A stretch of 12,446 nucleotides of DNA from Bacteroidales bacterium UBA1195. GTDB taxonomy: Bacteria > Bacteroidota > Bacteroidia > Bacteroidales > WCHB1-69. Every line of letters starts with the position of its first letter. Within the stretch, counting starts at the first letter, position 1. Position numbers and translations under genes: made by a program. The stretch covers positions 62,860-75,305 of the forward strand of contig DBYD01000054.1 in assembly GCA_002309855.1 (NCBI GenBank), in the 5' to 3' direction. Below the pieces are notes generated by a model. The model was not told the DNA's origin. It searched no databases and was given only the letters and a program-made list of their open reading frames with translations. Shown in pieces: positions 5,945 through 12,446 of this stretch.

Positions 5945-6966
5945 TCTAAGCATTCCCCTTCTAACGGCAACGCCCCCAGATATTTGTCAAAATCGCTTTG
6001 GAACAGGCGGTCCTGCACGATGCGGTATTTTTCAAATTCGGTTTCGGCATGTTGAACTGCGTCATCGTGGCTTACGCTCCCGGCATTGTCGAGCAACGGA
6101 CGCTCGTCGCTGGACAGATAGGCATCGATACGCTTGGCCCAGTCCTCCATAGTCATAGGGATGTGCTTTTTTGCACGGCTTTCGGCAAGTTCGAGCACGG
6201 CCGTTACAATGCGTCCCATATCCTCAAGTTCCATCTGTTTCAGATAGTTCTTGGCAATAGAAACATCGGTTTTTACAATTTTGCCGTCAGGTGCATTCTC
6301 CCAAGTGGTAAGCCCCATGTGCTCTTTGTCGGCATCGGCTCTTTCCATTATCAATTCCGCCGCCGTATGGCCATGCACGGCAAAGTGCATCTTGTTTTGT
6401 ATCATTTGGAAGAAAAGTCTGGTGGTCGGAGCGTCGCGGTTGTAGTCCAAAGAAGTGGCATATATGTCCGTTAGTTTTTGGTAGAATCGTCGCTCGCTGA
6501 GACGTATTTCGCGAATTTCGGCCAGCAGATGTTCGAAATAGTCCTCATTCAGGAAAGTGCCATTTTCCATACGTTTCTTGTCTATCACATAGCCACGTAT
6601 GGCAAACTGGTGCAACACACTTGTACCCCACTGCCGGAACTGGGTTGCACGGCGGCTGTTCACACGATAGCCCACGGCGATGATGGCATCTAGGGAGTAG
6701 AACTTGGTGTCATAGGTTTTTCCATCACCGGCAGTATGTGCAAATTTTGCACATACTCGTTCTTCCTTTAGTTCTCCTGATTCAAAAATATTGCCCAAGT
6801 GCTTTGTTATCACACTTCTATCGCAATCAAACAGAGTAGATATCGCCTTCTGTGTTGCCCAGAGGTCTTCATTCTTGTAGTACACCTCAATGCCTTGTTC
6901 CTTTCCTTCAATCTGGAAAATAAGGAACTCTACGGTGCTGTTTCTTATCAAATGTTTTTCGGCCAT
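5932..6966 (-). CDS. rhuM: RhuM-family protein
   Basis: This 344-residue protein matches the RhuM family (named from Salmonella pathogenicity island 3), whose biochemical role is not established. The N-terminal part (about 25-70, ending ITKHLGNIFESGELKEERVCAKF) resembles a KilA-N/Bro-type DNA-binding region. The hallmark segment YSLDAIIAVGYRVNSRRATQF lies at 90-110, followed by RQWGTSVLHQFAIRGYVIDKKR. The C-terminal half carries HGHTAAELIMERADA (198-212) and MGLTTW, as in RhuM and DinD-like proteins. The length is full for the family and no Fic domain is seen. The ATG at 6966 follows a leader of about 110 nt from a TAATTTTG promoter. It is the first gene of a minus-strand run leading into Bro-N and then the CRISPR locus, and is divergent from the WYL regulator. 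RhuM genes often sit in accessory or defence-rich regions. Confidence 0.9.
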   Translation of the reverse strand: MAEKHLIRNSTVEFLIFQIEGKEQGIEVYYKNEDLWATQKAISTLFDCDRSVITKHLGNIFESGELKEERVCAKFAHTAGDGKTYDTKFYSLDAIIAVGYRVNSRRATQFRQWGTSVLHQFAIRGYVIDKKRMENGTFLNEDYFEHLLAEIREIRLSERRFYQKLTDIYATSLDYNRDAPTTRLFFQMIQNKMHFAVHGHTAAELIMERADADKEHMGLTTWENAPDGKIVKTDVSIAKNYLKQMELEDMGRIVTAVLELAESRAKKHIPMTMEDWAKRIDAYLSSDERPLLDNAGSVSHDDAVQHAETEFEKYRIVQDRLFQSDFDKYLGALPLEGECLEITE

Positions 6967-7083
6967 AATCGGTTATATTTCGTAGTCCACTTTATAATGT
7001 CATATTTTACAACGTGTAATCCGTATGGAAAATTGTATGTCCGGGACACTTTCCCAAAAACAAATACATTTTAAAATCCGCTG

Positions 7084-7091
7084 CAAAATTA
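7084..7091 (-). promoter_or_regulatory. rhuM promoter, -7 element
   Basis: The minus strand reads TAATTTTG followed by CAGC, an exact TAnnTTTG match. It is identical over 12 bases to the tracrRNA promoter at 5344-5355. Transcription would begin near 7077, leaving a leader of about 110 nt that contains the palindrome TGTCC-G-GGACA (7038-7048), a candidate operator. Confidence 0.55.
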
Positions 7092-7149
7092 CACGCGAAA
7101 TTATGACAGGAATTGACAAAATTTGATTTTTCCATAAATAATTTTTGCC

Positions 7150-7157
7150 TACCTTTG
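7150..7157 (+). promoter_or_regulatory. WYL regulator promoter, -7 element
   Basis: TACCTTTG followed by CA matches the -7 consensus. A T-rich tetramer lies 19 bp upstream in place of TTTG. Transcription would start about 10 nt before an AGGAAAG ribosome-binding site (7167-7173) and the ATG at 7175. This rules out the longer TTG-start reading from 7145, which would place the promoter inside the coding region. Confidence 0.6.
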
Positions 7158-7174
7158 CAAAAAACAGGAAAGTC

Positions 7175-8104
7175 ATGAAGCGTAACAACGAAAATACTGA
7201 AAGCAAGAATTTTAAATTGGATACAATGCTGCAGGTGCTGGCACTGCTCTCCGGAGATGGTTGCAGCATTGGGGGCATCGCGGCCAGAATGAACACCACG
7301 GAGCGCACTGCATACCGCTATCTGCGGTCATTAAGGGAGAGCGGATTCCGCATCGGGAAGGAACATGGTAACATCTATCTTGAGGCGGTGCCGGAACATT
7401 TCGCCCGCATAACTGACAACGTAGGTGTCACGCCAAAGGAATGGCGGCTGATTGCGGATGCGCTGGATGCGGTGGACGATCCGCTGAAACCTGGCCTGAA
7501 AAGGAAAATTGAGGGACGTATGGGCGGGCAAATCCCGGAACTGCCTGTGATCCGGCAGCAGGAAAGCCGGAACATCCACGATCTGTCAAGAGCCATTGAG
7601 GGAAAGAAGCAGGTGGTTCTGCACCAATATAGCTCCTCAAACAGCGAAACCGTCTCGGACCGCCGTGTGGAGCCGATAGCATTCCGCAACGGCAACCGCT
7701 GCGTGGACTGCTATGAAATCAGCAGCCACCGTGTCAAGACCTTCAAGATTCCGCGCATCGGGACGGTGGAAGTCACTCCGGAAAACTGGCAGTTCGAGAA
7801 AAAACACCGCACCGAACCTTACGACCTGTTCGGCATGAGTTCGGACACTCTGATCCATATCCGGCTACGGCTTACCATGCGTGCGGCCAACCTGCTGAAG
7901 GAGGAGTTCCCACTATCGAAACGACTGCTTGAACCTGAAGACAGCGAGCATTTCATTTTCGGTACCGATGTGCGCGATGTGAAGGGAATCGGGCGTTTCA
8001 TACTTGGGCTGCACAGCGAGGTGGAGATTGTTGACGCGCCGGAGCTGGAGGCATATCTTCGCCGCGAAGCGGAAAAATTGCACAGAAAATGGCCAATCGT
8101 GTGA
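7175..8104 (+). CDS. WYL-domain transcriptional regulator
   Basis: This 309-residue protein has the usual WYL regulator layout. An N-terminal winged helix-turn-helix (about 14-70) includes SIGGIAARMNTTERTAYRYLRSL and the wing GFRIGKEHGNIYLE. A linker follows, then a WYL domain (about 136-205) with RRVEPIAFRNGNRC and VKTFKIPRIGTVEV. The C-terminal WCX extension (about 225-309) includes GIGRFILGLHSEVEIVDAPELEAYLRREA. At the usual Trp-Tyr-Leu position it reads Cys-Val-Asp (176-178), so the ligand pocket may differ. WYL domains bind nucleic acid or nucleotide signals and many family members repress or activate CRISPR, BREX and CBASS loci. The ATG at 7175 was chosen because the promoter and ribosome-binding site lie directly upstream. 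It is divergent from rhuM across a shared region of about 200 bp, which suggests control of itself and rhuM. Confidence 0.92.
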   Translation: MKRNNENTESKNFKLDTMLQVLALLSGDGCSIGGIAARMNTTERTAYRYLRSLRESGFRIGKEHGNIYLEAVPEHFARITDNVGVTPKEWRLIADALDAVDDPLKPGLKRKIEGRMGGQIPELPVIRQQESRNIHDLSRAIEGKKQVVLHQYSSSNSETVSDRRVEPIAFRNGNRCVDCYEISSHRVKTFKIPRIGTVEVTPENWQFEKKHRTEPYDLFGMSSDTLIHIRLRLTMRAANLLKEEFPLSKRLLEPEDSEHFIFGTDVRDVKGIGRFILGLHSEVEIVDAPELEAYLRREAEKLHRKWPIV

Positions 8105-8150
8105 TACGATAAAAAAAACAAAAAAAATGTGGGCGTATCAAAAATTTGAC

Positions 8151-8158
8151 TATTTTTG
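8151..8158 (+). promoter_or_regulatory. Promoter of the T9SS-cargo operon, -7 element
   Basis: TATTTTTG followed by CA matches TAnnTTTG. Transcription would start near 8165, about 39 nt before the ATG at 8204. The leader is very AT-rich, common for Bacteroidota leaders that lack a strong Shine-Dalgarno. The expected TTTG at -33 is weak (TGTG). Confidence 0.6.
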
Positions 8159-8203
8159 CACATAGGAATTTAATAAAAACAAATAACTAAAAATAACTGC
8201 ATT

Positions 8204-10414
8204 ATGAGAAAGAAACTACTCTTTTTGTTCACATGCGCAGCACTCATTGGGACTGCCGGCGCACAAAGTTACAAAACAATCGGCACAGGTACGGACTCCA
8301 CAAACCGTTTCCCGTCTCACTCCCTATACAAATACTCCTACAACCAAATCATCTACACATATGATGAAATGCCTTCCGGAGGCGACCTGAACATCACAAG
8401 CATCTCCTTCTATTTTACAGGCAAAGGCCCGAAAGGAAGCGACACCAACTACACCCGCAGCCTGAAAATTTACATGAAAAATGTGACAAAGGACCATTTT
8501 GACGACACTTTGGACTGCATGGCCGTACAAGCCCAGGCCGACCTTGTCTATTCCGGCAATGTGACCGCAACTTCAGCCGGATGGGTTACCATAAATCTGA
8601 CATATCCTTTCGCATATAGGAACAAGACCGGAAACCACCTGCTAATCACCATTGATGACAACACAGGCGCATATTCGAGCCGTTATTTCAGATATACGGA
8701 CGACACTAAAAGCCGTTCGCTTGTCTATGCCAACGACTCATATAATATAGACCCTTCAAACCCTGTGTTATACCAGAGTAAAATAAATGGATTTAAAACT
8801 ATTCCGAAGCAAAGGCCCAACATACGTCTTGGCTATACCATCATCAAGGGTGCGACAATACCATACTCCTACAATTTCAATACCGGAAGCGAAATCGGCA
8901 ACTGGACACTCAGGAACAACTGGGAGGACAGTGCGAAATATGCAGCATGGCACATGAACGGCGCCCTAATCTGTGGCATAATGAACAGCAGCAGCTATGG
9001 CAACAAGGATGAGGTGGTGACTGCAGAGCGCCTTATCAGCCTTGGCGACTATGACAGCATCACAATCAGCTTTAACGTCACGGTCGGCGGATACGCTTCA
9101 GGCAACGTCAATTATGATTATGTATGCGCCTTCCTCGTGCCGCAGGACACCAACTGGATGCCGTTAAGGACATCCACATGCCAGTGGTTGGGTTCACCAA
9201 GTGCCCATACCGTCTATGACCTTCCCTATATTCTTCATTTTGGGGAAGGATTATCCGGTACAAAATTAGTGAACCGCAACAATGAGACAATGACCACGAC
9301 AATTGCCAACCCCGCAAAAGGGAAAAACTACCGGCTCATTTTTGTATGGCGCAACATTGCCAACACCAACGGCAGCGTTGGACCGACCATCAGAAAACTT
9401 AATATCACAGGCATCCGCAACCAGATAACTCCGGAATACACCCCGAAATCAACCGCACAATGGTATGGCTACGCAAACTCTGCAAATGGCTTGGACTCCA
9501 GTCTGGATGACAAGTTCATCACCTTCACCATGCAGGATCTTGCCAATTTGGCCGCAGCCACTGACAACAAAGTAGAAAAAAATTACGCCGCCACATACGC
9601 CGACAGTAAAATGTGGTATTTCACTGTTGCAACACCACGTAAAATCGGCAAAGCCTTTGTTGACAAATCCAACAAAAAGATTTACGGCTTTGAAACCACG
9701 GAGTTTGCATACGACACGCTCTCAAACAATGTGAAATCCACGTCATACAATCCGGCAGACGGCAAAATTTACTTTATAGCGGGCGATAAAAAACTGTACC
9801 GTATGGACATGAACGACATTGAACATTTCACCGTGATGGGGCTGATGGACTCAACCCTGCAGACCTTCGCCATCGATTCCAAAGGAAACGCATACGGTAT
9901 AACTCTGAAATATGGCAACCTGCTTAAAGTGAACCTGAACAACGGAGCCACCACGCTTGTCGGCAACACCGGTGTGAAAGGGGTCGCCTATGTGCAGTCC
10001 ATGGCATTTGACTATAAGACCGGCGAACTGTTCTGGGCATCCTGCACTGACAATGGGGAGAAGTATTACATGTACTACGTGGATGTGAACACGGGCGAGG
10101 CAAAAAAGATCGGTGTTCTGGGAAATGAAAAAGGGATTGAGCTCACCGGCCTGTTCACGGCGGACAATCCGGTTGCCATCAGGAACTTCCTCGCACAATC
10201 GCTTGAAGTGTATCCGAACCCTGCCACAAACATGCTCAACATCCGGAATGTAAAGGAGGGTACGATAAAGGTGTATGATGCCACCGGCCGTCAGGTGATG
10301 GTAAACGAAGTGGTTGGGAATGAAGATTACATCCAACTGGACATCTCTTCCTTGAGCAAAGGCATGTACTTTGTGAAGATCGGCAACCATACCGCAAAAT
10401 TTGTTAAAGAATAA
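8204..10414 (+). CDS. Secreted protein with T9SS type A sorting domain
   Basis: This 736-residue exported protein starts with a clear signal peptide (MRKKLLFLFTCAALIGTAGA, likely cut after Ala20). An N-terminal beta-rich region (about 22-215) is followed by a segment (about 218-405, from IPYSYNFNTGSEIGNWTL) that resembles the jelly-roll modules of Bacteroidota cleaved-adhesin proteins. Residues about 435-650 look like beta-propeller-type repeats: KKIYGFETTE, GKIYFIAGDKKLYRM, GNAYGITLKYGNLLKV and GELFWASC. The end, SLEVYPNPATNMLNI through GTIKVYDATGRQV to LSKGMYFVKI and AKFVKE (666-736), is a T9SS type A C-terminal sorting signal. The protein should therefore cross the outer membrane and stay on the surface or be released. 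No catalytic motif was seen; adhesion or substrate binding is a guess. It is the first gene of a three-gene operon, 13 nt before the next ATG. Confidence 0.9.
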   Translation: MRKKLLFLFTCAALIGTAGAQSYKTIGTGTDSTNRFPSHSLYKYSYNQIIYTYDEMPSGGDLNITSISFYFTGKGPKGSDTNYTRSLKIYMKNVTKDHFDDTLDCMAVQAQADLVYSGNVTATSAGWVTINLTYPFAYRNKTGNHLLITIDDNTGAYSSRYFRYTDDTKSRSLVYANDSYNIDPSNPVLYQSKINGFKTIPKQRPNIRLGYTIIKGATIPYSYNFNTGSEIGNWTLRNNWEDSAKYAAWHMNGALICGIMNSSSYGNKDEVVTAERLISLGDYDSITISFNVTVGGYASGNVNYDYVCAFLVPQDTNWMPLRTSTCQWLGSPSAHTVYDLPYILHFGEGLSGTKLVNRNNETMTTTIANPAKGKNYRLIFVWRNIANTNGSVGPTIRKLNITGIRNQITPEYTPKSTAQWYGYANSANGLDSSLDDKFITFTMQDLANLAAATDNKVEKNYAATYADSKMWYFTVATPRKIGKAFVDKSNKKIYGFETTEFAYDTLSNNVKSTSYNPADGKIYFIAGDKKLYRMDMNDIEHFTVMGLMDSTLQTFAIDSKGNAYGITLKYGNLLKVNLNNGATTLVGNTGVKGVAYVQSMAFDYKTGELFWASCTDNGEKYYMYYVDVNTGEAKKIGVLGNEKGIELTGLFTADNPVAIRNFLAQSLEVYPNPATNMLNIRNVKEGTIKVYDATGRQVMVNEVVGNEDYIQLDISSLSKGMYFVKIGNHTAKFVKE

Positions 10415-10427
10415 TAACCGGACGAAA

Positions 10428-11279
10428 ATGACAAGAAGAAAAAGCTCACCGCCTGCCCGCCGGCTTTTGGCACGAATCGTGCTGCTTGCTGTGGTCATGG
10501 GCGGCGGCAGCTGCATGGCGCAGCATTACAAGAACTACACAATAGATTTCCGCAAAGGGGTCGGGCCTAACAATTTCTTTGAGGAGGGCACAAGCCCCCT
10601 GCGCTATAACGGCATCGGACTGAACCTCGGCACCGACCTCACCTTCGAATGGAAGCGCAATGTCATTGCCTGCAGGCAGGACATCTCCGTCGCAATGTTT
10701 TCGGATTCCAAGTCTATCGCAAGCTGCTACGGCGGCTACTGGCACGGCAGCGTGGACTACCTCTATCGCTGGAGCAGTCCGGAACGTCCCTCCTACCGCG
10801 GATGGGTCGGCGGCGGCATTGGCGACCAGCAGTTCATCTACGTCAACTCATCGATGGGCAACGCCTCCTTCGGGCACTGCAACTTCTTCGATGTGGAGCT
10901 TCTCGCGAGGGTGGAGCTGGATTTCAAAATCCTCAAGAAAAGTGAGGAAAAGCGCTACACCGCATTCGGAGCCCTCCAGCTGCCGCTCATCACGGCGATG
11001 CACCGTCCGGGATACGCCTATGTCCCCAATGCAAACGCCCACGACGTAGGCAAGTTCAGACTTACGGACGAAAGTTACGAAAGCCATGGAAAGGCCTTTT
11101 CCGGCATCAGCACGGAACTCGGAATCGCCTACAGGCTCCGCAACCAGAACCGTGTGGCACTCTCCTACGGATGGAATTTCCGCAACACGGGCAAGAAGGG
11201 GGCCTACCGCTTCGACTACGCCCAGCATCTGATACAATGTGAGTTCACCTTTAACTTCAAACACAGGGAAAATGAATAG
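10428..11279 (+). CDS. Probable small outer-membrane beta-barrel protein
   Basis: This 283-residue protein is not recognised as a named family. The Arg-rich N-terminus (MTRRKSSPPARRLLAR) and hydrophobic stretch IVLLAVVMGGGSCMAQ form a signal peptide, probably cut before Gln32; GGSC is only a weak lipobox. The mature part alternates polar and hydrophobic residues with many aromatics (NGIGLNLGTDLTFEW, YRGWVGGGIGDQQFIYV, ELGIAYRLRNQNRVALSYGWNF, HLIQCEFTFNF), typical of outer-membrane beta-strands. A barrel of about 8-12 strands is plausible. The ATG at 10428 is preferred over a TTG at 10401, which would lie inside the upstream gene. The gene begins 13 nt after the T9SS cargo gene and its last 8 nt overlap the S41 gene, so the three are cotranscribed and the last two probably translationally coupled. 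Confidence 0.75.
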   Translation: MTRRKSSPPARRLLARIVLLAVVMGGGSCMAQHYKNYTIDFRKGVGPNNFFEEGTSPLRYNGIGLNLGTDLTFEWKRNVIACRQDISVAMFSDSKSIASCYGGYWHGSVDYLYRWSSPERPSYRGWVGGGIGDQQFIYVNSSMGNASFGHCNFFDVELLARVELDFKILKKSEEKRYTAFGALQLPLITAMHRPGYAYVPNANAHDVGKFRLTDESYESHGKAFSGISTELGIAYRLRNQNRVALSYGWNFRNTGKKGAYRFDYAQHLIQCEFTFNFKHRENE

Positions 11280-12321
11280 GAAACATATCATTTTGGGAAT
11301 AACCCTTTCAGCAATTCTGACACTCCCCTCCTGCGAAAAGCTGTTCACGGATGAGGATCCTGAAGGCACACCCACCGAAACCTTTGATTACCTTTGGAAC
11401 CAGGTTGACCAGAAATTCGCCTTTTTCGACATCAAGAATGTTGACTGGCAGGAGGTGTACAAAACATACCGCCCATTGGTCAGCGACGACATCAGCGACG
11501 ACAGCCTCTTCAACGTGCTGGCGGCCATGCTCAGCAAACTGGACGACGGTCACACGAACCTTATGGCACCGTTCGACCGCTCCTACAGCGACAGCGTTTA
11601 CAGGAAGATGTACAGGCGCAGAAACGTGGACAGCAAGGTTGTGACCCTGAACTACCTGCATGTCGCCGACGACCGCTACCACAGCACCGGAGGCTTTTCT
11701 CACCATGCGCTGCGGAACGGAGATGTGGCCTACATCGTCTACAGCTCATTCACCAACGTAGTGGACAGCGCATCGCTCACCTACCTGACCAAACGCTACG
11801 CCAACGCAAAGGGTATTGTGCTTGACCTGCGGCAGAACGGCGGCGGCGCGGTATTGTACATGAACGAACTGCTGAAACTGCTGCCAAACCACGGGCAGCT
11901 GCTATTCTACAGCCAGATTAAATCAGGCCCCGCACACAATGAATTCTCCCCGCTGCAGGAGGTACACGCACCGGAGTCAAACACCTCATACGGCAATTAC
12001 ACAAAACCTGTCGCCGTGCTGATTGACAGAGGTTCCTACAGCGCGACATCCTTCTTCGCACTCTGCTGCAAGGCATACGACAACGTGATTCTGGTGGGCG
12101 ACACCACAGGAGGCGGCCTCGGACTGCCCAACGGAGGGCAGCTGCCGAACGGCTGGACCTACCGATTCTCCATCAGCCGCAACCTCTCATTGGACAAACA
12201 GAATTATGAGAACGGCGTGCCGCCAGACCGTCTGGTGATTCTTGACCCTGCAGCCACCGCCGCCGGCAAGGACAACGTTATCGAATACGCCTGCGACTGG
12301 ATTCTTGGTACCATACAATAA
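11272..12321 (+). CDS. S41-family peptidase lipoprotein
   Basis: This 349-residue protein starts MNRKHIILGITLSAILTLPSC, a signal peptide with lipobox LPSC (Cys21), so it is membrane-anchored. An N-terminal helical part (about 35-95) ends in KLDDGHTNL, whose His94 corresponds to the catalytic His of tricorn-type S41 peptidases. The protease core contains GDVAYIVYSSF, KGIVLDLRQNGGG (180-192) and DRGSYSATSFFA with the probable nucleophile Ser257, then GDTTGGG and YENGVPPD. No clear PDZ domain is seen between the N-terminal part and the core, so it is a compact form. S41 enzymes cut or trim proteins in the envelope. The ATG overlaps the end of the barrel gene by 8 nt; a longer reading from 11239 lacks the lipobox position and is rejected. 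Processing of the two upstream products is possible but unproven. Confidence 0.9.
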   Translation: MNRKHIILGITLSAILTLPSCEKLFTDEDPEGTPTETFDYLWNQVDQKFAFFDIKNVDWQEVYKTYRPLVSDDISDDSLFNVLAAMLSKLDDGHTNLMAPFDRSYSDSVYRKMYRRRNVDSKVVTLNYLHVADDRYHSTGGFSHHALRNGDVAYIVYSSFTNVVDSASLTYLTKRYANAKGIVLDLRQNGGGAVLYMNELLKLLPNHGQLLFYSQIKSGPAHNEFSPLQEVHAPESNTSYGNYTKPVAVLIDRGSYSATSFFALCCKAYDNVILVGDTTGGGLGLPNGGQLPNGWTYRFSISRNLSLDKQNYENGVPPDRLVILDPAATAAGKDNVIEYACDWILGTIQ

Positions 12322-12323
12322 AA

Positions 12324-12352
12324 GAGAAGGCAGCCATTTACGCTGCCTTCTC
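12324..12352. terminator. Convergent hairpin terminator after the S41 gene
   Basis: GAGAAGGCAGC and GCTGCCTTCTC form a perfect 11-bp stem around a 7-nt loop, 2 nt after the S41 stop codon. On the minus strand the stem is followed by TTTTATTG, so it is a good intrinsic terminator for the gene entering from the right. On the plus strand no T-run follows, but it can still block convergent transcription. Confidence 0.75.
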
Positions 12353-12388
12353 CAATAACCAAAAAACTACAAAACAGGCAAAACTAAC

Positions 12389-12445
12389 CTATTTTTCCCT
12401 TTTCGCGCCGTGCGGGCAATCCATGTGGCAGTCTCGGCAGGGGCC
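12389..12445 (-). CDS. C-terminus of a Cys-rich protein (partial, runs off right edge)
   Basis: Read on the minus strand from the window edge, one frame gives GPCRDCHMDCPHGAKREK and then a TAG stop. The Cys spacing (CxxCxxxCP) recalls an iron-sulfur or zinc ligand cluster. A terminator-type hairpin lies about 37 nt downstream in the right direction. Only 18 residues are visible, so neither the family nor even the coding nature is certain; another frame also stays open for 20 codons. Confidence 0.4.
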   Translation of the reverse strand, partial: GPCRDCHMDCPHGAKREK

Positions 12446-12446
12446 G

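Noticed and set aside
7145..7174. Longer WYL protein starting at a TTG at 7145
   Set aside because: It would place the TACCTTTG promoter and the AGGAAAG ribosome-binding site inside the gene.
9851..10516. Minus-strand open frame of 221 codons opposite the T9SS cargo gene
   Set aside because: It overlaps the well-supported sorting domain and the start of the barrel gene, with His/Val-rich composition typical of an antisense shadow.
10848..11375. Minus-strand open frame of 175 codons across the barrel and S41 genes
   Set aside because: It covers two overlapping, clearly coding plus-strand genes and shows no recognisable domain.
1..12446. Insertion sequences, tRNA or rRNA genes, integrase genes
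   Set aside because: No transposase or integrase motif, no tRNA-like cloverleaf and no rRNA sequence was seen, despite the accessory look of 5356-8104.

Overview
The window looks like chromosomal DNA from a member of Bacteroidales (phylum Bacteroidota). Five promoter-like sites share the Bacteroidota -7 element TAnnTTTG, each followed by CA. One protein ends in a type IX secretion (T9SS) type A sorting domain. The Cas9, Cas1 and Cas2 proteins also read as the Bacteroidota type II-C forms. Rough counts give about 49% GC in cas1 and about 37% in cas9. T9SS cargo points to a Prevotella-, Barnesiella- or Porphyromonas-like lineage, but the genus cannot be fixed from this sequence.

Region 1 (1-5355) is a type II-C CRISPR-Cas9 locus on the minus strand, in the order tracrRNA, cas9, cas1, cas2. 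No csn2 or cas4 is present. The tracrRNA (about 5343-5262) lies directly upstream of cas9 and ends 14 nt before its ATG. At the left edge, bases 1-25 look like the 3' part of a CRISPR repeat with an embedded promoter. A 30-nt candidate spacer, a decayed last repeat and a perfect bidirectional hairpin terminator follow, so the array probably lies just outside the window and runs toward the cas operon.

Region 2 (5356-8104) is a regulator-like block. On the minus strand, upstream of the tracrRNA, are a RhuM-family gene and a Bro-N gene that has lost its C-terminal half. A perfect 27-bp palindrome sits between Bro-N and the tracrRNA promoter. A WYL-family transcription factor is divergent from rhuM, sharing a roughly 200-bp intergenic region with promoter elements facing both ways. 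WYL proteins often regulate defence loci, so control of this CRISPR locus by the WYL protein is a testable hypothesis, not something the sequence proves.

Region 3 (8105-12352) is an unrelated plus-strand operon for envelope proteins: a large secreted T9SS cargo protein, a small probable outer-membrane beta-barrel and an S41-family peptidase lipoprotein. The last two genes overlap by 8 nt. A strong hairpin ends the operon. The last 57 nt appear to hold the Cys-rich C-terminus of a convergent gene that runs off the right edge.
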